Below the pieces are notes generated by a model. The model was not told the DNA's origin. It saw nothing but the letters and a program-made list of their open reading frames with translations, and made no database searches. Positions 1 through 6,608 of a DNA stretch of 6,923 nucleotides are shown piece by piece; position 1 is the first letter of the stretch, and each line of letters starts with the position of its first letter. The stretch is taken from contig JAGAQS010000305.1 in assembly GCA_017622635.1 (NCBI GenBank), forward strand, positions 1-6,923, given 5' to 3'. Source of the DNA: Ruminococcus sp. (GTDB taxonomy: Bacteria > Bacillota > Clostridia > Oscillospirales > Ruminococcaceae). The translations under genes and the position numbers were made by a program.

Positions 1-390
1 GGTACGTATATCCGTACAATAATACACGATATAGGCGAAAAACTAGGTTGCGGAGGTATAATGACCTCTCTTGTCAGAACTTCGGCAGGCGGTTTTACGC
101 TGGAAAACTGTTACACTTTTGAACAGATTCAGCAGGCACGTGACGAAAACCGTCTTGAAAGTCTTATACTGCCCGTTGACAGAATTTTTTCGTCTCTTCC
201 GTCACTCCGTCTCGGTGAGGCACAGACAAGAATGTACAGAAACGGCGTGAAACTTGACCTTTCAAGAGTACGTAATATAAAGGAAAACTGTGTGTTGTAC
301 CGTCTTTACGGATTTGACGGCGGATTTATCGGAACTGCCGTCGCCGATTTTGAGAAAGGCGAACTCCGTATAGGTAAAAATCTTGCATGA
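1..390 (+). CDS. truB: tRNA pseudouridine-55 synthase TruB, C-terminal part (5' end outside window)
   Basis: TruB converts U55 of the tRNA T-loop to pseudouridine in the cytoplasm. The reading frame is open from base 1, so the gene begins upstream of the window and the ATG at 61 is internal, not a start. The visible 129 residues open with GTYIRTIIHDIGEKLGCGG, which matches the conserved end of the TruB catalytic domain (GTYIR, then DIG, then LG-GG), followed by the SLVRTSAGGF segment. The rest, about residues 45-129 of the fragment, fits the small C-terminal RNA-binding (PUA-like) domain, ending in the usual GxFxGxA-like strand (GGFIGTAVAD). The catalytic aspartate lies upstream and cannot be checked. 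The stop codon is 9 bases before ribF. The truB-ribF pairing is common in Firmicutes and supports both calls. Identification is secure; only the missing N-terminus limits it. Confidence 0.95.
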   Translation, partial: GTYIRTIIHDIGEKLGCGGIMTSLVRTSAGGFTLENCYTFEQIQQARDENRLESLILPVDRIFSSLPSLRLGEAQTRMYRNGVKLDLSRVRNIKENCVLYRLYGFDGGFIGTAVADFEKGELRIGKNLA

Positions 391-399
391 GGTGAAAAA

Positions 400-1278
400 A
401 TGACCATAGTAAAACTGAATGATAAAATATCCGAAAAAACCGCTGTCGCACTCGGAATTTTCGACGGGATTCACTGCGGTCACAGGCTTATTATTGAAAA
501 TGCCTGCAATAAGGGTCTTGTTCCGTCTGTATTTACTTTCAGAACCGAATCGGTGAAATTCAAGCACGGTAAACCCTTTGAGTATATATATACAAACAGT
601 CAGAAACTCCATTTTCTTGACAAGGCAGGTATAAAATATGTACTGTCACCTGATTTTGACGATATAAAGAATATGACGGGTAAGGAGTTCGCAGAAAAAA
701 TACTTTCCGGTATTATGAACGCAGGAAGTGTAATATGCGGAGATAATTTCCGTTTCGGCAAAGACGCTTCATGCGGTACTGACGAACTGAAAGTATTCGG
801 CGAAAAATACGGCTTTTCTGTTGATGTCATAAAACTGAAAGAAAATGACTTTTCTTCCGAAAAATTCCGTGCAATGCTCAGAAACGGCGAAGTCAGCCGT
901 AAAAACCCCTATATACTTTACGGTGAAGTCGTTCACGGAAACGAAATAGGCAGGACGATAAATTTTCCGACAATAAATCAGAATTATGCGGACGGACAGC
1001 TTGTACTTAAATACGGCGTTTATTTTACTGTGACTGAAATTGACGGTATGTGTTATCCGTCTATAACAAATGTCGGAATAAAGCCAACTATCAAGGGAAA
1101 GCGTTCACCTCTTGCCGAAACGCATATACTTGATTTTTCGGGCAATCTGTACGGCAGGAATATTGAAGTTGAATTTAATAAATTTATCCGTCCCGAAATG
1201 AAGTTTTCGTCCGTCGTTGAACTGAAAGAACAGATTTCACGGGATATTTCCGCAGTCCGTTCAATTATCAAAGATTAA
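400..1278 (+). CDS. ribF: Bifunctional riboflavin kinase / FAD synthetase RibF
   Basis: RibF phosphorylates riboflavin to FMN and then adenylylates FMN to FAD in the cytoplasm. At 292 residues it is close to the usual length of about 300. The N-terminal nucleotidyltransferase domain shows GIFDGIHCGH at residues 19-28, containing the HxGH nucleotide-binding motif, then CGDNFRFGK at 113-121, and SSEKFR at 152-157 in the place of the usual SSTxIR motif. The riboflavin kinase domain begins near residue 172 (YGEVVHGNEIGR). It carries PTIN at 190-193, equivalent to the PTAN motif that binds metal and ATP, and E240 in AETHILDF, which aligns with the catalytic glutamate. The C-terminus (IRPEMKFSSVVELKEQISRD) is typical. 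The start at 400 follows a GGTG stretch at 391-394 just after the truB stop, so the two genes are very likely co-transcribed and perhaps translationally coupled. The Phe for Ile in SSEKFR and Asn for Gly before FPTIN are mild family variations. Confidence 0.97.
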   Translation: MTIVKLNDKISEKTAVALGIFDGIHCGHRLIIENACNKGLVPSVFTFRTESVKFKHGKPFEYIYTNSQKLHFLDKAGIKYVLSPDFDDIKNMTGKEFAEKILSGIMNAGSVICGDNFRFGKDASCGTDELKVFGEKYGFSVDVIKLKENDFSSEKFRAMLRNGEVSRKNPYILYGEVVHGNEIGRTINFPTINQNYADGQLVLKYGVYFTVTEIDGMCYPSITNVGIKPTIKGKRSPLAETHILDFSGNLYGRNIEVEFNKFIRPEMKFSSVVELKEQISRDISAVRSIIKD

Positions 1279-1288
1279 TATAATATTC

Positions 1289-1304
1289 GCAGTGCTTTCA
1301 CTGC
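1289..1304. other. Short perfect hairpin just after ribF
   Basis: GCAGTG, loop CTTT, CACTGC: a 6-bp perfect stem starting 10 bases after the ribF stop. It has no following T-run on either strand, so it does not meet the criteria for an intrinsic terminator. It could weakly attenuate transcription or protect the 3' end of the truB-ribF message. It sits immediately upstream of the candidate promoter for the ABC operon. Confidence 0.35.
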
Positions 1305-1305
1305 A

Positions 1306-1334
1306 TTATCACAAAAAAAGTATATCATTGTAAT
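1306..1334 (+). promoter_or_regulatory. Candidate sigma-A promoter for the ABC transporter operon
   Basis: TTATCA at 1306-1311 (4 of 6 matches to TTGACA), a 17-base spacer containing a run of seven A, and TGTAAT at 1329-1334 (5 of 6 matches to TATAAT). Transcription would begin near 1341 and give a leader of about 40 bases before the ATG at 1382. This is the only gap in the window large enough to hold a promoter on the plus strand. The call rests on pattern matching alone, and read-through from truB-ribF is an alternative. Confidence 0.38.
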
Positions 1335-1367
1335 GTCTGAAATCAACAGCCGTAAAAGGACTGTTTC

Positions 1368-1375
1368 AGGGAGGG
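1368..1375 (+). promoter_or_regulatory. Strong ribosome binding site of the ABC ATPase gene
   Basis: AGGGAGGG ends 6 bases before the ATG at 1382 and fixes that start. Its first two bases also belong to the right arm of an imperfect inverted repeat (CTGAAA at 1337-1342 with TTTCAG at 1364-1369, plus CAG at 1347-1349 with CTG at 1361-1363), so leader folding might partly mask the site. Confidence 0.7.
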
Positions 1376-1381
1376 AATTTA

Positions 1382-2425
1382 ATGATAGAGGTTAAGAACC
1401 TTAGTAAAAAATACGGCGAAAAGCAAGCCGTAAAAAACATCAGCTTTAAAGTGGAGCAGGGTGAAATACTTGGTTTTCTCGGACCTAACGGTGCTGGAAA
1501 GTCAACAACAATGAATATGCTGACCGGTTATATTTCATCAACTTCGGGTCAGATACTTGTAAACGGAACAGACATATTTCAGGAACCGAAGAAAGCAAAG
1601 TCCTTTATAGGATACCTGCCCGAAATACCGCCTCTTTATATTGATATGACAGTTGAGGGGTATCTTAATTTTGTGTATGATTTGAAGAAGTGCAAACTTC
1701 CGAGAAAGGCACATCTTAAAGATGTGTGCGACTTATGCAAGGTTACAGACGTAAGGGGACGTATAATAAAGAACCTTTCAAAAGGTTATCGTCAGAGGGT
1801 TGGACTTGCACAGGCACTTATAAACAATCCGCCTGTACTTATTCTTGATGAGCCGACGGTCGGACTTGACCCGAATCAGATTATTGAAATAAGAAGTTTA
1901 ATCAAAAAACTCGGCAAACGTCATACCGTCATACTTTCGTCGCATATTCTTCCTGAGATTCAGGCAGTTTGTGACAGAATAATTATTATAAACAAGGGCG
2001 AAGTCGCCGCAGACGGTACAGCCGACGAAATAGCAAAACAGCTTACAAATGAACATAAAATGACCGTCCGTATAGAAGGAACTTCAAAGACTTCCGCCGA
2101 CAAGGACGAAATAGTAAAAGCCATAAAGTCACTTAAAGGCATAAAATACGTCCGTGCCGATATGGAACGTGAAAAGGGCATTTATGATTATGACATTGAG
2201 GCGGACGAAAACACCGATATAAGACGTTCACTCAATGACCTCTGCCGTCAGAAAGGCTGGAATATACTTATGTTACAGCTTTCCGACCTTACTCTTGAAG
2301 ATATTTTCCTTAAAATCACTATGGGTGAAAATGATGTAAAAGTCAATGAGGATAAGCCACGTGTGCGTCTGGAAATCAAAGACAGCAATGAGGCAGAAGA
2401 TGACGAAAACGGAGGTAATGATTAA
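1382..2425 (+). CDS. ABC-2 transporter ATP-binding protein, GldA-like
   Basis: This is the cytoplasmic ATPase that would power the permease encoded next. The nucleotide-binding domain spans about residues 1-225. It shows Walker A GPNGAGKST at 34-42, the ABC signature LSKGYRQ at 132-138, Walker B VLILDEP at 152-158 with catalytic E157, the D-loop GLDP at 161-164, and the H-loop histidine H188 in SSHIL. All key ATPase residues are present. The Q-loop reads GYLPEIPPLY (77-86), with Glu at the usual Gln position. GYLPE followed by PLY is characteristic of the GldA-type subgroup and not a sign of decay. Residues about 228-312 form the C-terminal extension found in this subgroup, ending in LSDLTLEDIFLKIT. 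A further acidic tail (about 320-347, rich in D/E/N) is unusual; its codons also carry the ribosome binding site of the next gene. The TAA stop directly abuts the permease ATG. The GldA name reflects family resemblance only; the substrate is unknown. Confidence 0.95.
   Translation: MIEVKNLSKKYGEKQAVKNISFKVEQGEILGFLGPNGAGKSTTMNMLTGYISSTSGQILVNGTDIFQEPKKAKSFIGYLPEIPPLYIDMTVEGYLNFVYDLKKCKLPRKAHLKDVCDLCKVTDVRGRIIKNLSKGYRQRVGLAQALINNPPVLILDEPTVGLDPNQIIEIRSLIKKLGKRHTVILSSHILPEIQAVCDRIIIINKGEVAADGTADEIAKQLTNEHKMTVRIEGTSKTSADKDEIVKAIKSLKGIKYVRADMEREKGIYDYDIEADENTDIRRSLNDLCRQKGWNILMLQLSDLTLEDIFLKITMGENDVKVNEDKPRVRLEIKDSNEAEDDENGGND
2411..2416 (+). promoter_or_regulatory. Ribosome binding site of the permease, inside the ATPase coding sequence
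   Basis: GGAGGT lies within the last codons of the ATPase gene, 9 bases before the permease ATG at 2426. With the stop codon (2423-2425) touching that ATG, it points to translational coupling between the ATPase and the permease. Confidence 0.75.
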
Positions 2426-3130
2426 ATGGGTTCAATTTACAGACGTGAAATGGGTGCATTTTTCACATCAGGCGTAGCTTATGTATTTCTTTCAGTGTTT
2501 TATCTCCTTTCGGGATATTTCTTTTATGCGGGTGTAATATGTTCGGGCAGGACTGACACTTCACCTATGTTCAGCAGTATGTTTATAATTATACTGTTCC
2601 TTATACCTATCCTCACCATGAGGCTTCTCAGTGAGGAAAAGAAGAACAAGACAGACCAAGGTTTATTGACTGCCCCCGTCGGTCTGTGGGATATAGTTTT
2701 AGGCAAATATTTTGCCGCACTCACACTTTTTGTAATTGCGGAAAGCGTAGTGTTTATTTATGCCGGAATACTTGCATACCTCGGTGACGTTGTATGGCCG
2801 ACACTTATCGGAAACTATTTCGCAATGCTGTTTCTCGGTGCTGCATTTATTGCCGTAGGTCTTTTTATTTCTTCACTTACGGAAAACCAGATGGCTTCCG
2901 CCGTTGCAAGTATGCTTGCACTTTTCGTACTTTATCTTTTTGACTCCTTTGCTGCCAATATCTCAAACGAGTATATCAGCAAGGCTATTACTTCTCTTTC
3001 GTTCTATTCAAGATACATTGAATTTACACAGGGAATATTCAGTCTTCCGAGCGTTGTATTTTTCCTCAGTGTTGCGTTTATCTTTAATTTCTTCACTGTG
3101 AGAGTACTTGACAAGAGACGCTGGGGATAA
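2426..3130 (+). CDS. ABC-2 type permease, GldF-like
   Basis: This is the membrane-spanning subunit expected to pair, probably as a dimer, with the ATPase encoded upstream. At 234 residues it has about six hydrophobic segments: near 16-36, 51-68, 96-118, 130-150, 157-177 and 208-225. It lacks the large extracytoplasmic loops of bigger ABC exporters. The segment PILTMRLLSEEKKNKTDQGL (61-80), followed by LLTAPV, matches the conserved cytoplasmic coupling region of the GldF/ABC-2 family, which usually reads PxLTMRxxxEExxxGTxExLLTxPV; here Lys and Asp-Gln replace the usual Gly and Glu. The N-terminal YRREMGAFF amphipathic stretch and the C-terminal RVLDKRRWG are also typical. In many other genomes GldF and GldG are fused; here they are separate genes 27 bases apart. 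The transported substrate cannot be deduced from the sequence. Confidence 0.93.
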   Translation: MGSIYRREMGAFFTSGVAYVFLSVFYLLSGYFFYAGVICSGRTDTSPMFSSMFIIILFLIPILTMRLLSEEKKNKTDQGLLTAPVGLWDIVLGKYFAALTLFVIAESVVFIYAGILAYLGDVVWPTLIGNYFAMLFLGAAFIAVGLFISSLTENQMASAVASMLALFVLYLFDSFAANISNEYISKAITSLSFYSRYIEFTQGIFSLPSVVFFLSVAFIFNFFTVRVLDKRRWG

Positions 3131-3157
3131 TAATACGGAAAGAGAGGTATTTTTCAG

Positions 3158-4735
3158 ATGAGTAATAAAGAAGTTTCAAATACGACAGAAACAAAACCAA
3201 AGAAAAATTTAAAGAAATTCAAATACGGTTCTATGTCGGTAGTTGTGATAGTGCTTGTTATAGTACTTGTCATAATAGTAAATCTTATTTGCAGTATAAT
3301 TTCAAAACGTTCGCCGATTAAAATCGACCTTACCGCTGACAACAGATACGAACTCAGTGACGAATCCATTGAGGCAATGAAGAATCTCAAAGGTGATGTT
3401 GAAATTACCGTAACTTTCCCGAAGAGTGATTTTGCTTCAATGGGGGCTTACTATCAGCAGATGTATGCAAGTTATTACGGAGTAAATGTTGAGACACCGT
3501 ATGAAATGATACCGTCCATTCTTGAAAACTACGAAATGTATGCAAAACAGGGTGAGGGCAGTATTAAAGTACAATACATTGATATGAACAAAGACCCCGA
3601 TATTATCGCAAAATACAGAGAATACTACAACAACGAAATTCCTGAAGGCAGTATAATTGTATTTTCGGGTGATGAAAATAACGGCAGGGTAAAAGTTATC
3701 AGTCAGGAAGAAATTGTCAACATGATTCAGCCGTCAAATACAAGTACACAGACTGCAATCAACATGAATTTCGTGGGTGAAAGTACCATTACATCTGCAA
3801 TTCAGAATGTTACCGACTCCAACCCGATAAAGACAGCGGTTATTTCAACAATGAACGGTGCTTCTGTGGCAGGTGACAGTTATGCTTCTTCAATATCTCA
3901 GATTATGGAATTTCTCGGCAAGAACGGTTACGACTGTACGGAAATTGACATTGCGTCAGACGAACTCAGCCCCGAAGACTATGATTTTGTTGTAGTGCCT
4001 ATGCCGTCCGTTGACTTCGGTGCGGATATTATAGAAAAACTCGGTGATTTCCTCTACAACGACGGAAACTATCAGCGTAATATGCTCTATATTCCGAATA
4101 TTCAGGTAACAGACCTGCCGAATATAAAAGAGTTCCTCGCAACATGGAATATTCAGGTTGAAGACGATATTATACTTGACGATACAAACTGGGTAAATAT
4201 ATCCGATTTGAGAAACCTCAATATAAAGCTTGAAATAAGCGATACCGATTCCGTAGGCGAACTCCCGAATGACGCACTTCCCATAATAGCACCTCTTTCA
4301 AGAAAAATTTCAATTCTTACAAAGAACAATGACGGCGTAGCTGTTTCTGTTCTCAAGTCTATGGATACCTCATACGACCAGAACAATGAAGAAACAGGTG
4401 CGAGAGACGTTGCCGTTGTATCGAAAAAAGAGACAAGTTCGGGTCTTGACACCTACACAAGCCATATGCTTGTACTGGGCAGTCAGCTTATGCTGGACAG
4501 TTCAATTCTTAATCAGACAAACACATTCAACAATGCAAATGTCATTATGGGTATGCTCAATACAATGACAGGAAAAGAAGCGTCTGCCGTTATTCCCGAA
4601 AAGGCACTCCAGCAGGCTCTTATTGCCCCGACAGCACACGAAATTAATATAATAAAGGTATTTGCAGTTTATGTTATTCCTGCTGTTGTTGCAGTTATAG
4701 GAATATGTGTATTTGTAAGGAGAAAGAACAGATGA
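3158..4735 (+). CDS. GldG-like ABC transporter auxiliary protein with large extracytoplasmic domain
   Basis: A 525-residue membrane protein with a basic cytoplasmic N-terminus (KPKKNLKKFK), a transmembrane helix at about 26-48, some 445 extracytoplasmic residues, a second helix at about 497-520, and the basic tail RRKNR, so both ends should be cytoplasmic. Just after the first helix comes KIDLTADNRYELSDESIEAM (55-74), a signature of GldG-family proteins (DLT, then Y-LS-ES). Conserved-looking features follow: TVTFP at 84-88, VQYIDMNKDP at 138-147, and FVGESTITSAI at 205-215. A Rossmann-like stretch includes TAVISTMNG (226-234), DYDFVVVPMP (274-283) and DFLYNDGNYQRNMLYIPN (297-314). NANVIMGMLNTMTG (459-472) precedes the last helix. 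Family knowledge links GldG to GldA/GldF as a non-ATPase transporter component of unknown mechanism. The start at 3158 is supported by AGAGAGG at 3141-3147. The gene ends in an ATGA overlap with the DUF4340 gene. Confidence 0.9.
   Translation: MSNKEVSNTTETKPKKNLKKFKYGSMSVVVIVLVIVLVIIVNLICSIISKRSPIKIDLTADNRYELSDESIEAMKNLKGDVEITVTFPKSDFASMGAYYQQMYASYYGVNVETPYEMIPSILENYEMYAKQGEGSIKVQYIDMNKDPDIIAKYREYYNNEIPEGSIIVFSGDENNGRVKVISQEEIVNMIQPSNTSTQTAINMNFVGESTITSAIQNVTDSNPIKTAVISTMNGASVAGDSYASSISQIMEFLGKNGYDCTEIDIASDELSPEDYDFVVVPMPSVDFGADIIEKLGDFLYNDGNYQRNMLYIPNIQVTDLPNIKEFLATWNIQVEDDIILDDTNWVNISDLRNLNIKLEISDTDSVGELPNDALPIIAPLSRKISILTKNNDGVAVSVLKSMDTSYDQNNEETGARDVAVVSKKETSSGLDTYTSHMLVLGSQLMLDSSILNQTNTFNNANVIMGMLNTMTGKEASAVIPEKALQQALIAPTAHEINIIKVFAVYVIPAVVAVIGICVFVRRKNR
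4717..4723 (+). promoter_or_regulatory. Ribosome binding site that decides the DUF4340 gene start
   Basis: AAGGAGA lies 8 bases before the ATG at 4732, whose ATGA overlaps the stop of the GldG-like gene. An in-frame ATG at 4705 would add nine residues (MCICKEKEQ), but it lies upstream of this site and would put a Cys- and charge-rich stretch before the anchor helix. The 4732 start is therefore preferred. Confidence 0.85.
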
Positions 4736-6258
4736 CCAGAAATGCTAAAAGTATTATAGGACTGAGTGCGGCGGTTGTTGTTCTCGGCGGAGGTCTTGCC
4801 GCTCTTATGCTTACCGAACCGAAGGACAATGAAAACGGTGAAAGTTCCGTTTCAACGTCGGAAGAATCGTCCGAAGCGGAGGGTGCGGGAATATTTCTTG
4901 TTCAGGACGAAAAGGCAGGGGAGACAGAGGGTCTTATAAAGGAACTTACGGTAAAAAATACTGACGGAACACTTAACGTCGTAATGGACAAAGAACCTAC
5001 AGACGATTCAGCCGCAACCTATACGCTTGACGGTTATAAGGATATTCCGCTTAATACTTCTCTTGTCAGTACACTTGCAAACAATGCCGTGCATATGACA
5101 TCAAGTTCAATTGTTGACGAAAACTGTGAAAATCCCGAAAAATTCGGTTTTGACAGTCCACAGGCGGAAGTTGAGGTTAAATTCCAAACGGGAACTGTAA
5201 AGAAGTTTATAGTAGGTGACAAAGCACCTGCCAATTCCGAAACGTATGTAATGCTTGACGGTGAAAACACTGTCTATACCGTTGCCGATTCATATACGGC
5301 AAACTACAGAAAGGTTCTTACCGATTTCGTTGATAATGTTATCCTTGAAGAACCCCCTGAGGACAGCTATCCGAAAATCAACAGCCTTAAAATTGAACGT
5401 GAAGACATTGACTACGATATTCTTCTTGAATACGACAAGAGCAGTGATGACGACGAATATTCGGGCGGTACTTCCGCAACTCATGTTATGGTTGAACCGA
5501 CTGACGCTTATCTGACCGTTGAACGTTCGGAAGATATTACAAACGGTATGTTTGGTTTACAGGCTGAATCAATATATTCAATTCACTGTAAGGAATCCGA
5601 TATTGCGTCGGCAGGTCTTAAAGAACCGTTCTGTACCGTTACTATGGACTGTGATGACGGCAACAAATATACGCTTCTTCTAAGTGAACCCTTTACTGAC
5701 GAAAATGATAAAAAGTGCTGTTATGCAATGTTTGAGGGCGGTAACATGATTTATACCGTCGATACCGAAAACGCTAAATGGGTTACTGTTCTTCCCATTG
5801 ACATAACGTCAAAAATAATGATAGGTTCTTACGTATGGAATATAACAGACCTTTCCGTAAATTGCAGTGACGGAACTTCCGAAAAGTTTGTCATTGAGGC
5901 AAAGGACGAAAATGCCGAAAACAACAAGGCTGAACATTTCAATGTGACTAAAAACGGTACTGCTTTTGACGGTGAACGTTACAGGCAGTTTTATGGTTTT
6001 CTTATAAATGCGGCGGCAGAAGAATTTGCACTCGGTGAGAAAATTCCTGACGGTGAACCTTTAGTAACCGTTGAATACAGTGACTCCTACACCAAAAAGA
6101 AAACAAAACTTGAATTTTACGAATATTCAAACCTTACGGCACTTATTGCTGTAAACGGTGAAAGCAAGTATTTCTGTGCAAAGTCATATGTTGACACATT
6201 GCTTGAAAATATCAGAAGAATTGAAACAGGGGAGGATTATATCACAACCTGGAAATAA
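4732..6258 (+). CDS. DUF4340-type membrane-anchored extracytoplasmic protein
   Basis: A 508-residue protein with a short basic N-terminus (MTRNAK), one helix at about 7-27, a Ser/Glu-rich low-complexity spacer at about 31-52, and a long beta-rich extracytoplasmic region. There is no lipobox cysteine after the helix, so it is probably an uncleaved anchor. The pattern FGFDSP, then V-V--G-KKFIVGD, then YVMLDGENTVYTV (138-184) is typical of DUF4340 proteins, which are commonly encoded directly after GldG-like genes. The same pattern recurs at 295-343 (GLKEP, then DDGNKYTLLL, then YAMFEGGNMIYTV). A weaker third version lies at 441-482 (GEPLVTVEYSD, then KTKLEFY, then IAVNGESKYFCA). The mature region has eight cysteines (132, 286, 301, 307, 329, 330, 378, 482), which is many for an exported Firmicute protein. 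Its role is unknown; position and topology suggest it partners the GldG-like protein outside the membrane. The ATGA overlap implies coupled translation. Confidence 0.86.
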   Translation: MTRNAKSIIGLSAAVVVLGGGLAALMLTEPKDNENGESSVSTSEESSEAEGAGIFLVQDEKAGETEGLIKELTVKNTDGTLNVVMDKEPTDDSAATYTLDGYKDIPLNTSLVSTLANNAVHMTSSSIVDENCENPEKFGFDSPQAEVEVKFQTGTVKKFIVGDKAPANSETYVMLDGENTVYTVADSYTANYRKVLTDFVDNVILEEPPEDSYPKINSLKIEREDIDYDILLEYDKSSDDDEYSGGTSATHVMVEPTDAYLTVERSEDITNGMFGLQAESIYSIHCKESDIASAGLKEPFCTVTMDCDDGNKYTLLLSEPFTDENDKKCCYAMFEGGNMIYTVDTENAKWVTVLPIDITSKIMIGSYVWNITDLSVNCSDGTSEKFVIEAKDENAENNKAEHFNVTKNGTAFDGERYRQFYGFLINAAAEEFALGEKIPDGEPLVTVEYSDSYTKKKTKLEFYEYSNLTALIAVNGESKYFCAKSYVDTLLENIRRIETGEDYITTWK

Positions 6259-6270
6259 TATACAACAATA

Positions 6271-6277
6271 AAGGAGG
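6271..6277 (+). promoter_or_regulatory. Near-consensus ribosome binding site of the 94-residue gene
   Basis: AAGGAGG lies 7 bases before the ATG at 6285. It is the closest match to the 16S anti-Shine-Dalgarno consensus in the window, and it is good evidence that the small downstream frame is a real and well-translated gene. Confidence 0.85.
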
Positions 6278-6284
6278 ATATTTC

Positions 6285-6569
6285 ATGAACGAAAAATTTT
6301 ACACTTATAAAGGCTATCCGCTTGTGAGAAGCAAAAACACTATTTATTACGGTTATATGTCCGACCGTTATGTAATTATGATTCAGATTCTTGCAACAAA
6401 TAAAATCGGTGATACTGACGTTACAAGCAAGGTAAGAGTCGTTCAGATGTCCACTGACCTGACATTAGACCCACTTAAAGCCTGTGTGAAAAATACAGAG
6501 CGTGAGTGCGGACTTTATGAAGCTCTCGATATTGCGAGGGTATGGCTTGAAAAGGCACTTAAAAAATAA
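6285..6569 (+). CDS. Small soluble conserved-looking protein of unknown function, last gene of the ABC operon
   Basis: I do not recognise a named family for this 94-residue protein. It has no signal peptide or membrane helix, so it is presumably cytoplasmic. The N-terminal third is tyrosine-rich (Y6, Y8, Y11, Y21, Y22, Y24, Y29) and looks like a series of beta strands: FYTYKGYPLVR, NTIYYGYMSD, RYVIMIQILATNKI. The middle continues as strand (TSKVRVVQMSTD), and the end is probably one amphipathic helix (YEALDIARVWLEKALKK, 78-94). Overall this suggests a small alpha/beta fold. It follows the DUF4340 gene by 26 bases with an excellent ribosome binding site and ends just before the terminator, so it is most likely the last cistron of the ABC operon. 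Whether it works with the transporter, regulates it or is merely co-transcribed cannot be told from sequence. Reality of the gene is well supported; function is open. Confidence 0.82.
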   Translation: MNEKFYTYKGYPLVRSKNTIYYGYMSDRYVIMIQILATNKIGDTDVTSKVRVVQMSTDLTLDPLKACVKNTERECGLYEALDIARVWLEKALKK

Positions 6570-6574
6570 AAAAT

Positions 6575-6607
6575 AACTGCTGTACGTAATTGTACAGCAG
6601 TTTTTTT
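6575..6607. terminator. Bidirectional intrinsic terminator between convergent genes
   Basis: An 11-bp perfect stem (AACTGCTGTAC at 6575-6585 with GTACAGCAGTT at 6592-6602) closes a 6-base loop. On the plus strand it runs into seven T (6601-6607), ending the ABC operon. On the minus strand the A-rich stretch at 6561-6574 gives two T-runs after the same stem, ending the GH94 gene. It fills almost all of the 39 bases between the two stop codons. Confidence 0.93.
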
Positions 6608-6608
6608 G

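Noticed and set aside
61..390. A stand-alone 109-residue gene starting at the ATG at 61
   Set aside because: The frame is open from base 1 and residues before this ATG (GTYIRTIIHDIGEKLGCGG) are conserved TruB sequence, so the ATG is internal.
262..612. Minus-strand frame of 116 codons across the truB-ribF junction
   Set aside because: It lies opposite two well-supported genes, resembles no family I recognise, and is readily explained as an antisense shadow.
1289..1304. Hairpin after ribF as an intrinsic terminator
   Set aside because: The stem has only 6 bp and no T-run follows on either strand; kept only as a weak structural feature.
1279..1381. FMN riboswitch or other known riboswitch in the gap after ribF
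   Set aside because: The gap is too short for an FMN aptamer, lies downstream of ribF rather than before it, and I see no conserved aptamer elements.
4705..4731. Upstream ATG as start of the DUF4340 protein
   Set aside because: The AAGGAGA site at 4717-4723 serves the ATG at 4732, which has the coupled ATGA overlap; the extra nine residues precede the membrane anchor and look out of place.
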